The notes beneath the pieces are model-generated. The model was not told the origin of the DNA and made no database searches. It was given only the letters and a program-made list of their open reading frames with translations. This document shows positions 12,803-23,244 of a stretch of 64,000 nt of DNA, one piece after another. Position numbers and translations under genes: made by a program. This DNA is from Liquidambar formosana (taxonomy: Eukaryota > Streptophyta > Magnoliopsida > Saxifragales > Altingiaceae): assembly GCA_039720395.1 (NCBI GenBank), contig CM077826.1, positions 23,764,430 through 23,828,429 on the forward strand. The letters are read 5' to 3'. Every line of letters starts with the position of its first letter. Within the stretch, counting starts at the first letter, position 1.

Positions 12803-15402
12803 TGTGAACCCCGGAAATTGGGCCCACAAGGGATTGAAAGAAAATGGGTTTGAAAAAGAAAAAGGAAAGGAGTCGCCACCTTATTTTTTAAAGGAAACAA
12901 GGAAAACCCTAAAAATAGTTTGTTTTAGGAAAACAATTTGAATAACTCCATAAAAAAGGAAAGGCAAAAACCAATCTTTTGAAAACCAAAGAAATCGGGG
13001 ATTCGGAGGCTAAGTTATGACATGGGAAGGTTCTAGGCAAAGCCTATAGGCACCCACGTCACCCTTTCGGTCTCTCAGTTCATTTGGGCTAAATCAAGAT
13101 CTTTCCATACAAAAATCAGCAAGTATATCATCACAAGAATTGCATGCATATCATATATTTCATTCATCCATCCATGCATAATAAGCGCATAAAAACAGAA
13201 AAAGAAAAAGAAGAAAAGAAAACAAAAATAAACTTAGGATGCTTGGATCCTAGAACGGACTTGAGCCTCACGAAGAGCACCTACGTACCATGCAGCGAAA
13301 TACATGGATCAAAGTCCACGTAGTTCGATTAGAACTAAGGTTAAATCCTAATACAAACCTATGGTAAAAACCCTAGGTTTCCTTATTTGATCAAAAGAGA
13401 ATTGATAGAAAGTTTGATTTTAGGAAAGGAATCCACAAAATGGAAACTTTAATAAAAACCAGAATTTTGTTGGTTAAGGAAACCTCTAATTAAACCATAG
13501 GATCATATTAAAAATTAACCCTAGATAGGGAGAAGAGAATGAGTTAAGAAGAAAGGTGAATTGGGGCACCTTCACACCCACTTACCTGAGCGCAATTACT
13601 CTAAACATTAGCTATTTCAGACATAAGTAGCGCTATTTGCCATAGGACAAATACCACACCTATTTGCACCCTTACAAGTGCTCAAAACCATGCAAAAACA
13701 CTAACATGCAAATCTGGACAGAATAGTATTATGACCTAAAATCATCCACTAAGCATGCCAATAGCAAAAACAGCGAACAATAATAAGTCCTAACATATTC
13801 CTAGAACCATATCATGCATAAAAACCCTAAAACATACTAACATGCATGCAAAACTATCATGTTTACTCCATATGAAAAACATATACAGCAAACACGAAGA
13901 AAAGCCAAATAAAAAAGTCTACTTTATCATGCTATATGAAAACAAACACAAAACAATGACTCTAAAACCCTAAACTCACAAATATGCTTAAAAACTCACA
14001 AGACATACTTTAATCATGCTAAAACCAAACTAAACAGAAATTAAATCATGCATATTAACTAACTAAAGCAATATAACATGATGAAAATCCTAACTCTAAC
14101 ATGCAATGACACTAATCCTAGCACAAGGACAAACAGGAGCACAAGAATCATAACTATGCATTAAAAACCTAAAGGACAGCCCTAAAGCATGCTAAACAGT
14201 AGATAAAAAATAGATATTCCATGTATATTAACTAGCTAGAGTGTTAATACATGATAAAAAAGTTACCTTTAACATGCAATAAGCCTAACCCATATGAAAA
14301 CCTAGTTTAAGCTTGAATAGAGAAGAAGAATACCTTAGGAAGGGCCTTCCTTTGTGTTTGTAATTGTTTGTGGCTCCTCAGGTCTTTAGAGTGAATCAAA
14401 CCAACATGAATCCTCCTCTTTGTCAAAGTGGTATCACAGCAAAGAGATCAAAACTCACTCAACTTTGAAAAGAAATAGAAAACAAAAAGAGAACAAGAGA
14501 AAAGAAAAGTGATTTTCGTCACTTTGCAGCAGCAGCAACTTCAATCGCGTTTTTGGGTATGAAAACGTTGGATTTAGACAAAGCTTGTGAAATACAAAGT
14601 TGTAGAGAATTGAATTATCTTTCTAACAAGATCAATTTCATCAAATTTTGACTTCGGATGAAAAAGTTATGATTAAAATACGACTGCTGGTTTTCAGAAA
14701 ATCTGCTGCTGAATTATGACGAATTTCACTCCCTCCAAACCCTCTTCTCCTCCCCCTTGTTTAAAGACATTAAGAGAGTATTTATAGCTGAAATCTGGAG
14801 TTTCCCTTTCCTTCCTGGACTAGGTTTCTTTGGAGAATAATCAAAAGGTATTTTATAATGATAAAAGACTTCTAATCTGAATAGGAAAAGGAAATTGTCT
14901 TTTATAAAAATTGGGAGACTGACCGCTAACACGCATGCACATGTATCGTATGTGCGTACACACACTCATCACATACGTACACGTGTTAGTGTCATGATAA
15001 AAATGGCTAATTTAATAAAATAATTTTCTTTTCATTTTAACCAAAAATCTCATGCTGTGATTCGCACTAATTCTTCAAGGATAATCCGTAAATAACCACA
15101 CTAAACTCATCATCAGGGCCACGGGACTTAATACCTCATATGCATCCATATGAACTCCAATTGACAATTTGGAGATCATTCCAAAGTCAAATGAAAAGTT
15201 TGGGACTTAAAAGACGATTATGCCCCTCAAGTCACAAAAGCTCTTATTATCCCTCAAGATCAACTCCAATTTGAACCAAAATTCATATCCATTGTCCTTG
15301 TGACTCTAGAAAACTAATGCAAGTGACTAGACTCAAAAACCAAACAAAAACATGCATGAAATGATGAGCCCTAGTAAGGTGGTGCAAAAATGGGGTGTGA
15401 CA
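12803..15402 (-). repeat. 3' LTR of Gypsy-2 (2600 bp)
   Basis: Read on the minus strand it starts TGTCACACC and ends GGTTCACA. The TATAAATA box lies at about 14772-14779 on the minus strand. It is almost identical to 49620-52219 and the same length. Confidence 0.93.
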
Positions 15403-15541
15403 GAAGCCCCTCATTGGCGAACAAGTTACACTTGTGAACCAATGATAAAGAACAACCCATTTTTGGCCAAAAAGCCCGGAGAAATCACACACTGATACCA
15501 ACAATGATGGGAGGTTGAAAACCTGAGACTGAAATAAGGAA
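15403..15541 (-). other. Gypsy-2 polypurine tract and array edge
   Basis: On the minus strand the purine-rich AATGAGGGGCTTC adjoins the LTR start. The remaining bases connect it to the tandem array and code for nothing recognisable. Confidence 0.5.
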
Positions 15542-17035
15542 GTGTACTCAAGTCATGAGTATACTTAAACCACTGAGGGTTGAGAATTGATAAGAGAAGC
15601 ATATTCAAGCCACTACGAATGAACATACTTTTGAAATGGAAAGATATATTCTAGTCACGAATATATTTAACCAAGTGATGAGAATGAAATCTGAGAAGCA
15701 CATTCAAGTGATGAACATACCTTTGAAATGGAGAAATATATCCAAGCGATGGATATACTTAACCAAGTAAGTGACAAAATATTTGAGAAGTATACTCAAG
15801 TGATGAGTATACCACTAAAATGGAGAAATATATTCAGGTCACGAATATATTTAACCAAGTAATCTGAGAATGAAATCTGAGAAATATACTCAAGTGGTGA
15901 GCATACCATTGAAATGGAGAAATATATCCAAGCGATGGATATCTTTAACCAAGTAGGATAAGAATAATCTGAGAGGTGTATTCAAGTGATGAGTGTACTT
16001 TTGAAATGGAGAAATATATTCAGGTCACGAACATATTTAACCAAGTGATGAAAAAGATGCTGAGAAATATACTCAAGTGATGAGTATACTTAATGATTGA
16101 AAAAGACTGAGAAGTACGTTCAAGTGATGAACATACTTTTGAAATGGAGAAATGTATCCAAGTGATGGATATATTTAACCAAGTAAGCTGAGAAGTACAC
16201 TCAAGTGATGAGCATACCATTGAGATGGAGAAATATATCCAAACGACGGATATATTTAACCAAGTAAGATAAGAATAATCTGAGAAGTGTACTCAAGTGA
16301 TGAGTACACCATTGAAATGGAGAAATATATTCTAGTGATGAATATATTTAACCAAGTAAGTGACAAATAATCTGAGAAGTATGTTCAAGTGATGAACATA
16401 CCATTGAAATGGAGAAATATACCCAAGCGATGGATATACTTAAGCAAGTAAGATAGAGAATAATCTGAGAAGTATACTCAAGTGATGAGTATACCATTGA
16501 AATGGAGAAATATATTCAAGTGATGAATATATTTAACCAAGTAAGTGACAAATAATCTGAGAAGTATGTTCAAGTGATGAACATACCATTGAAATGGAGA
16601 AATATACCCAAGCGATGGATATACTTAACCAAGTAAGTGACCAAATATCTGAGAAGTATACTCAAGTGATGAGTATACCATTGAAATGGAGAAATATACC
16701 CAAGCGATGGATATACTTAACCAAGTAAGTGATAATGAGGATCTGAAACTAGGAAGCATATTCAATGGGCGAACATGCTTTTGAAATGGAAGAATATATT
16801 CAAGTGATGAATATATTCAACCAAGTATGATAGAAAATGAGAATTTGAAACTGAGAAGCATATTCAAAGGGTGAATACACTTTTGAAATGGAAAAATATA
16901 TTCAAGTGATGAATATATTCAACCAAGTAGGATAGGGAATGAGAATTTGAAACCGAGAAGCATATTCAAAGAGTGAATACACTTTTGAAATGGAAGAATA
17001 TATTCAAGTGATGAGTATATTCAACCAAGTGGGAT
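15542..17035 (+). repeat. Tandem array of about thirty palindromes (Gypsy-2)
   Basis: The period is about 92 bp: the linker ATTGAAATGG starts at 16311, 16403, 16496, 16588 and 16680. Each unit has two inverted repeats in alternation. Perfect examples are GTGTACTCA/TGAGTACAC (16287-16309), GTATACTCA/TGAGTATAC (16472-16494), GTATGTTCA/TGAACATAC (16564-16586), AAATATATTCA/TGAATATATTT (16508-16534), AAATATATTC/GAATATATTT (15826-15852) and AAATATATCC/GGATATATTT (16231-16257). Arms differ between copies, yet the partner arm usually carries the matching change. It lies between the 3' LTR and the antisense promoter. Confidence 0.88.
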
Positions 17036-17458
17036 GGAAAATCAAGATTTGAAATGAGGATATATGATCAATTTATCAAGATTGAACAGGCATGGTGCAA
17101 GAGGAAAGTGACTTAACACATTGTCACTTGAGTTGGCATGACACAGGGGAAATATATTCAACCCTTTTGAACATAAAATCAATTCAAGGAATTGATTTCA
17201 AGATGGAATTTGATTGATTTTAAGCTCAAAAAGTGTTGAATATCTCATTTGGAAGGAGGTTTGATCACGCGTCAAGGCGAGACAAAGTGAGAAGCAAAAC
17301 CAAAACAAAGTGGCTTGGGTGACCACCAGGCCTCGGGAGGCTAGCCGCCCAGGCCTGGGTGGTTACCCGAGCCCAAAGCGGAAATCCCACTTTGAATAGG
17401 AAACTTCCTATTCTGATGGGTTTTTTCCTATTTGAACTTGGATTTGTGACCTTTTCCC
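17036..17458 (+). promoter_or_regulatory. Upstream region of the antisense ORF with two palindromes
   Basis: A 52-bp GC-rich near-palindrome at 17317-17368 centred on GGCTAGCC has outer arms GGGTGACCACC and GGTGGTTACCC. A second palindrome at 17394-17413 has arms GAATAGGAA and TTCCTATTC. Both stand within 150 bases upstream of the TATA box and are kept in Gypsy-1. Part of the GC-rich module also occurs upstream of the TATA box in the older LTR and in the Gypsy-3 LTR, which suggests an LTR-derived promoter. 17036-17316 holds nothing else recognisable. Confidence 0.55.
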
Positions 17459-17466
17459 TATAAAAA
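17459..17466 (+). promoter_or_regulatory. TATA box of the Gypsy-2 antisense ORF
   Basis: TATAAAAA stands about 50 bases before the ATG at 17515, a normal plant spacing once a short 5' leader is allowed. It is conserved in Gypsy-1. Confidence 0.55.
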
Positions 17467-17514
17467 CACATCCAAGAGGTTCCTAAACCTACTTGTATTC
17501 ATTCATTAGAAATT

Positions 17515-18801
17515 ATGGAGGCTCTAGACAAATTTTTAGGAGGGTTTTTGAGAGTTATGAGTGCTGAAGCAAAATCTGAGTTCAAGTGCTTTGGCTTGGA
17601 TCCATTGCTCTCCTTGAGGCATGTGAGGCTTGAAACGAACCTCTTGACTGCTGCTACATATTTTTGGGATCCTCAAGTTCATGTGTTCCGCTTCAACTAT
17701 GAAGAACTGTGCTCAACCATGGAGGAATTCTGTGCATTGTATGGAGTTTCAACGGTAGGTCCTTTCATTCTCCCTACTCGTCGCCCAAGCTTTCTTACTT
17801 CTTTCTCCAATCTACTTGGGATTCACCCACAATATGCCTCTACGTTTGTAAAGGACCATATGGTAGACTTGATGAAATTGGCAACCTCTTTTTTAGCTTA
17901 TGATAGTAAAGGTATTTTGAATTTTACCTTTCCTATTAAGCATGCTCTTGCCTTTTGCCTCATTGGTCGTTTTCTTATTTCCACTGGTACTCCACATGTT
18001 CCCATTCAAATCTATGACTTGATTCCTCTCCTTGCCAAGGGCCATAACTTGATTCCCATGGTGCTAGCTGAAACCCTGAATGGTTTGGATAAAACTCATG
18101 AGGACCCAAAGGTTCCTTTAGGAGGTAGCCCCATTCTACTGCAGATGTGGTTGCTTGAAAGACTAAATTTCTTGTCACCAGTTGCCATTACACCATACAA
18201 GCCCCAGCATTACTGCCTTCACCGCATTGAACTACCTGGGCAATTTTCATTGAGAGATTGGCTAGGTTACTTCCAAACCCTTTCTTGGAGGAGTGTCAAG
18301 TGGTTTGTATTCATATGGGGCTGCAGTGACCAGGTGCTTCTGTGGACTTCTGGATGCGCCATGGTGAGACTCATAGGACTGAGGTCTACTTCTTTTTATT
18401 GGCCTTTAAGGGTTCTTCGTCAGATGGGTGCCATGCAAACCATACCTACTTCCTTGAAAAGTGACTATCCTGTGGTGCCCGCGGGTCTTTCTGTAGTGAC
18501 TTGGGCGAAGGACCGATGGCCTAGCAAGTTGATACTAACCCAAGTTACGAATACTGATGGTCCGTATATGATGAGCTCAGAGTATAAGGAATGGTTGAAA
18601 AGTAATTTGGGTGAGAGAGAGACTACTCGAAGAGAAAGGATTTTTGGACTTATCAAGAACAATGAACTTGGACCTTGCAGAGAAGATATTATGGAAGCAG
18701 TGACAGCAGCTTATGAACACGACTTGGGGAAGAAAAGAAGACATGCAAGAGAGGAGAAGAAAGCTGAAGAGCGAGCTGCAAAGAAGCCCAAGAAAAACTG
18801 A
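17515..18801 (+). CDS. Antisense additional ORF of Gypsy-2 (plant mobile domain / DUF7745-like)
   Basis: This open 428-codon frame runs opposite to gag-pol, downstream of pol. The ATG at 17515 is the first after the TATA box. The N-terminal two thirds are rich in aromatic and hydrophobic residues (FWDPQVHVFRFNYEELC near residue 50, GGSPILLQMWLLERL near 204), a pattern I associate with plant mobile-domain or DUF7745 proteins found in retroelements. The last 25 residues are strongly basic (KKRRHAREEKK, KKPKK), which looks like a nuclear localisation or nucleic-acid-binding tail. Extra ORFs in sense or antisense downstream of pol are documented for the Tat lineage. The molecular function is unknown. 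The frame is intact although pol of the same element is broken. Domain naming is from memory. Confidence 0.8.
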   Translation: MEALDKFLGGFLRVMSAEAKSEFKCFGLDPLLSLRHVRLETNLLTAATYFWDPQVHVFRFNYEELCSTMEEFCALYGVSTVGPFILPTRRPSFLTSFSNLLGIHPQYASTFVKDHMVDLMKLATSFLAYDSKGILNFTFPIKHALAFCLIGRFLISTGTPHVPIQIYDLIPLLAKGHNLIPMVLAETLNGLDKTHEDPKVPLGGSPILLQMWLLERLNFLSPVAITPYKPQHYCLHRIELPGQFSLRDWLGYFQTLSWRSVKWFVFIWGCSDQVLLWTSGCAMVRLIGLRSTSFYWPLRVLRQMGAMQTIPTSLKSDYPVVPAGLSVVTWAKDRWPSKLILTQVTNTDGPYMMSSEYKEWLKSNLGERETTRRERIFGLIKNNELGPCREDIMEAVTAAYEHDLGKKRRHAREEKKAEERAAKKPKKN

Positions 18802-19132
18802 AGACTCAATAGAATAGGATATTTATGGCATATTTATAGTTCTTTTACTTAATACCAATGAATTGCTATGTCAATCAATTTTAGTTTTGAATAAATTGCC
18901 AATAATAAATCAAATTTGGGATTTTCTTGTTTGATTTAGACCGCACCCAAGGTAACTTTATGGGTTGCCTACGTATCTCCATGGTTTTTTTTCTTCTTTT
19001 TTTTTTTTGTTTTTTTTTTTGTTTTTTGTTTTTTGTTTTTTTTTTTTTTTTAATGGAGAATCAGGTCTTACGTAGTTCTTATGCCTTAACTTTTGCCTAG
19101 GCCGCCCTTACGGGTTTTCAACCTAGCAGGCT
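18802..19132. other. Intergenic region between convergent antisense ORF and pol
   Basis: The + strand antisense ORF and minus strand integrase end facing each other across 330 bases. The middle (about 18985-19052) is an almost pure T tract with single G interruptions. Both transcripts would need to end or pass here. No coding sequence was seen. Confidence 0.6.
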
Positions 19133-20434
19133 TCAAACATGATATTTCTTCAATTGATCCAAATTAGTTGGACGAGCGAACTCAATTCCATCTAAATCCA
19201 TGAGGCGAACAGCCCCTGCTGGCAATATCTCTTTGATCATGTATGGCCCACCCCAACTTGGCTTGAATTTTCCCCGCGGATCGAACGCTGGAGCTCTGAT
19301 TTCTTTCAGCACTACATCCCCTTTCTTTAGACCTCGATCTTTGACATGCTTGTTGAATGCTCTGGCAACTCTCCGTTGATACCCCTGAACATGATACAGC
19401 GCCCTTAAATGCCTTTCATCCAGCAAAGCTAACTCATCATAGCGGCTCTTAACCCAGTCCACTTCTCTTATCTGGCTCTCCATGGCAACTCTTAGTGAAG
19501 GAACTTCCAATTCAACTAGCAACACGGCCTCCATTCCATAAACTAGAGAATAAGGGGTAGCCCCTGTTGACGACCTTATTGATGTTCTGTAACCCCATAG
19601 AGCCAATGGCAACTTCTCATGCCAGTCTGTGTGTGAGTCCGCAGTCTTCTGTAGTATCTTCTTGATGTTCTTGTTAGCTGCTTCCACCGCTCCATTAGTC
19701 TGAGGACGGTATGGTGACGACAGATGGTGGGCTATGCCATACTTTTGCAAGAGCTCATGGGTTTCTTTCTGAAAGTGCTGGCCATTGTCTGAGATAACTT
19801 CATGCGGTACCCCATATCGATAGATGATGCTGTGCTGTATGAACTGTGCTACCTTCTTGGAATTCAAGGTCTTGAAGGATGCTGCTTCCACCCATTTAGT
19901 GAAGTAATCGATGGCAACCAGGATGTATTCATGCCCATTTGACGCCTTTGGCTTGATCTGTCCGATGATATCTATCCCCCATACCGCGAATGGCCATGGT
20001 GACGAGATACTTGTTAAAGGCATAGAAGGCAAATGTTGTCCACTGGCGAACAGTTGGCATTTGTGGCACTTCTTGACATGTGCATGGCAGTCCCTTTCCA
20101 TGGTAGACCAGTAATAGCCTAGACTCATGATTTTCTTAGCTAACATATAGCCATTCATGTGCGGAGCCCCTGTCCCTTCATGGATTTCTTTAATCAGATG
20201 CTCGGCTTCCTCCTCGGTGACACACAACAGGTGGATCCCATCGTATGATCTTCGATATAGCTTTCCTCCACAAAGTACATAGTGACTTGCTAGCCGTCTT
20301 AAGGTTTTTCTGTCGATACGAGAGGCTCCTTCTGGGTACTCCCTTCCTTCAATGAACTTCTTTATGTCATGGAACCACGGATGGCCATCAATCACTTCCC
20401 CTCCTCGGATTGCACAACAGTACATGGGCTTGTC
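19133..20434 (-). pseudogene. Gypsy-2 integrase
   Basis: This is the C-terminal pol domain that joins element DNA to the host chromosome. The frame 20425-19133 has the zinc-binding HHCC part (HEGTGAPH, then CHKCQ), and the catalytic core has all three acidic residues: D in WGIDIIG, D in ISDNGQHF and E in NGAVEAANK. A GPY-like segment (WGGPYMIKEIL) follows near the C-terminus. The frame ends in a normal stop. It is separated from the RNase H by an in-frame TGA (20432-20434, in the context VIEC-stop-DKPMY), so it would not be made without read-through. The domain itself looks well preserved. Confidence 0.9.
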
Positions 20435-20712
20435 TCAGCATTCTATCACCAACGGCTTCACATTTCCCCCTTCAGGTATCTCCATCATGGATGCTAGGGT
20501 TGCCAAGGCATCGGCGAACTGGTTCTTGTTTCTTGAAAGGTAGTTGAACTCTATCTCTGAGAACTCCTTGGTTAGAGCTTCCAGGTAGGCATGGTAGGGT
20601 AGCAGCTTCTCATCTCGAGTTTTCCATTCCCCTTTTATCTGACAAATGATTAGCGCCGAGTCCCCAAACACTTCTAATTCTTTGATCCCCAATTCAAGTG
20701 CCGCTTCCAGTG
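20435..20712 (-). pseudogene. Gypsy-2 second RNase H, distal half
   Basis: The 85-codon frame continues the extra RNase H domain that Tat-lineage elements carry after the retroviral-type one; the VFGDSALIICQ segment contains one of the active-site aspartates. It is out of frame with the preceding part: at 20713-20725 a one-base loss turns the expected EYEAC into EYEAVS followed by a stop. It ends at the TGA before integrase. Confidence 0.8.
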
Positions 20713-22155
20713 CTAGGATACAGCCTCATACTCAGCAATGTTGTTGGTGGCTTCGAACCCCAACTTGACCGCCAACGGTGTGAATGCCTCTTCGGGTGAG
20801 ACCAGCAGGACTCCTATCCCATAACCTTTCTTATTGGCTGCCCCATCGAAGTATACTCTCCAAGTTTTTCTACCAATCTCTAGCACGTCCTCATTTGGGA
20901 ATTGATCGTTGAACGGAGCAGATGATGACACCGGACAGCTGGCTAGGTAGTCTGTGATGACGCTTCCCTTGATAGACTTCTGATTCACGTACTTGATGTC
21001 GAATTCATTGAGGAGAATTGACCATCGAGCAGTTCTGAATGACAATACTGGCCTTTCTACCAGGTACTTCAACGGGTCCATGCGACTTATCAAGAACACT
21101 TCGAAGGACATCATGTAGTGCCGGAGTTTCTGCGTCGCCCATACTAGTGCCACACAAGCCTTTTCAATTGCATTGTACTTCACTTCATAGTCTGTCATTT
21201 TCTTGCTTAGGTAGTAGATGGCATTCTCCTTTGTAGACCCTTCAAGATATTGAGCTAACAAAGCTCCCGTCGCGGTTTCGGTGACCGTTAAGTATAACAA
21301 AAGCGGCGCACCTTGCCGTGGGGGAACTAAGATTGGAGGATTGCTCAAGTATCTCTTAATGGTCTCAAAGGCCTCTTGGCATTCTTCGTTCCATACTTTT
21401 GGCACACCTTTCTTAAGCAATTTGAAGATTGGTTCGCAAACCATGGTCAAGTTGGCAATGAATCGGCTTATGTATTGAACTCTTCCCAGAAAACCCCGGA
21501 TCTGCTTCTCAGTGCTAGGCGGCTCCATCTCCACAATAGCTTTTATCTTCCCTGGGTCCACTTCGATACCTCTCTGAGTGATCATAAACCCCAATAACTT
21601 GCCTACAGTGACACCAAAAGCGCACTTCTGTGGGTTGAGATGGAGGTTGTACTTTTTTGCTCGCTCTAGGAATTTCTCTAGTGCCTTGAAATGCCCTTCT
21701 CTATCCACGGACTTCATGATCATATCATCGACATAAACCTCGACTTCCTTATGGATCATATCATGCAATAAGGTCGTAGCTGCTCTTTGGTAAGTAGCCC
21801 CAGCGTTTCTTAAGCCAAAAGGCATTACCTTGTAACAGTACGTTCCCCATTGCGTGATAAAGGCTGTTTTCTCCATGTCTTGAGGCGCCATCTTTATCTG
21901 GTTATACCCGGAGAATCCGTCCATGAAGGAGAGGAGTGCATGTCCCACTGTACTATCCACCAACACGTCGATATGGGGTAAAGGAAAGTCATCCTTAGGG
22001 CTCGCGGCGTTGAGATCTCGGAAATCGACACACATCCTTACTTTCCCATCTTTTTTAGGCACAGGCACTATATTCGATAACCACTCGGGGTACTCCACAA
22101 CTTGGAGGAAACCCGCGTCTAGTTGTTTAGTTACCTCTTCTTTTACTTTTAGAGC
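20713..22155 (-). pseudogene. Gypsy-2 reverse transcriptase and first RNase H
   Basis: The frame holds the core reverse transcriptase motifs in order: VPKKDGKVRMCVDFRDLN, PFGLRNAGATYQR and the catalytic YVDD (VYVDDMIMKS), followed by the LGF and FLGRVQYISRFI segments, a connection/RNase H region (PLLLYLTVTETATGALL) and the start of a second RNase H (YFDGAANKKGYGIG, NNIAEYEA). It copies element RNA into DNA. It is cut upstream by a TAG at about 22154-22156, where TGG tryptophan is expected (RLKPE-stop-ALKVKEE), and downstream by a frameshift near 20713. The catalytic residues themselves are intact. Confidence 0.9.
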
Positions 22156-22491
22156 CTATTCTGGTTTTAATCTTCTGAGTTTCTGCTTTACCGGCTTCTT
22201 TAGGGAATTAGTGGGGATATAGTGTTGCACAATATCGGGGTCGATGCCAGGCATGTCTTCATAAGACCATGCAAAAGCCATAATGTTGGCTTTCAAGAGG
22301 GAGATCATCTTTTCTTTTTCAACGGGGGAGAGGGTTTTCCCAATTTTAACTATTCTTGGCAATTCATTCGTCCCTAAGTTGATTGATTCCAATTCATCCA
22401 TATTAGGTTCGGTGACGCCCCTTTTCCTTTGCTCAACGAGCTCCGGGGGGACATCGTTCCTAGGATCTATATCCATGCCATAAATATCCAT
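22156..22491 (-). pseudogene. Gypsy-2 pol, N-terminal part of the reverse transcriptase region
   Basis: This frame (111 codons) leads into the reverse transcriptase; it includes the acidic segment FAWSYEDMPGIDPDI, typical of the stretch before the palm in plant gypsy elements. It ends at a nonsense codon and homology continues directly into the next frame. The ATG at 22491 is only the first ATG after an intron-like gap and need not be a real start. Confidence 0.75.
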
Positions 22492-22677
22492 AGAGGAGAG
22501 AAAAGAGACACTGCATATATAGAGAAAGAAAGCACACTTTATTGACTAGGAATAATGGGAATGACACACAAAAGAAAGAAGGAAAACAAACAAATCTGTA
22601 TCAATACTATGACTCCACAAAGTGAGTAAAGTAGATACATCTTATTGAATTAGGGAAATATTACTAAACTAAGACAC
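22492..22677 (-). other. Intron-like gap between protease and reverse transcriptase
   Basis: On the minus strand the upstream frame stops at 22678-22680, then a T-rich 190-base stretch with GTGTCTTAG at its start and TATATATGCAG near its end (about 22514) precedes the reverse transcriptase frame. Ogre elements are known to splice an intron at this place. The acceptor looks good; the donor I can see directly follows the stop codon, so the exact donor may lie upstream. Confidence 0.45.
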
Positions 22678-23244
22678 CTACAAGCTGCTATCAGGTAGGC
22701 CAAGGTCTTCTTCTTCATGGATCTCCGCAATGACACCACATTCAAGGTACCAATTCAGGAATGGCACGGTAGCATGGCTAATGGATGAACCCTGGAGTTC
22801 TTCAATGGTCGAGTCTTCCACGGTGAGGATCATGTCTTGGAACATTTCAGTCATAGCCCCCGCATCAAGGTTCTCTGCCCAGTCTTCCTCTTTTAAGCTT
22901 CCATATAGATCTTGGATAGAGTGGTACCAACTTGTCAAACTTTGAGGATTCGGCCCTTCTGTGAAGTAACTATCACCAAAACTTTTATCTGCCACGGCTG
23001 GGTCGGAACTTGGATAAAAAGTATATGGGATGTACTGCTTTATAGAAGAGTAATGGCGTGATGATTCATTCAGCTCTTTCTCAATGCATTGGACATAATC
23101 AAACCCAGATAGCGGTATCGCTGTTGATTCAGGTTGTATCTCACATATAGGCACACCTGCGAGTTTCAATTCATAGTCCCCTTGAAGTGTTACTATGGCT
23201 CCTTCATAAGGAAACTTCACCTTTTGATGGAGTGAAGATGGCAC
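22678..23244 (-). pseudogene. Gypsy-2 gag-protease frame, distal piece beyond the CACTA insertion
   Basis: The frame begins at the transposon edge with the duplicated codon GTG and continues the protein interrupted at 46263. It encodes the linker after protease (LHQKVKFPYEGAIVTLQGD, which follows GRPWIH in related elements) and an acidic C-terminus. The stop is at 22678-22680. The first seven residues of the longer computed frame (to 23265) are translated transposon end and are not part of the protein. Confidence 0.85.

Noticed and set aside
15542..17035. CRISPR-like array
   Set aside because: The regular spacing comes from a ~92-bp tandem unit with variable copies and conserved linkers; there are no unique spacers or cas genes, and the context is a plant retrotransposon.
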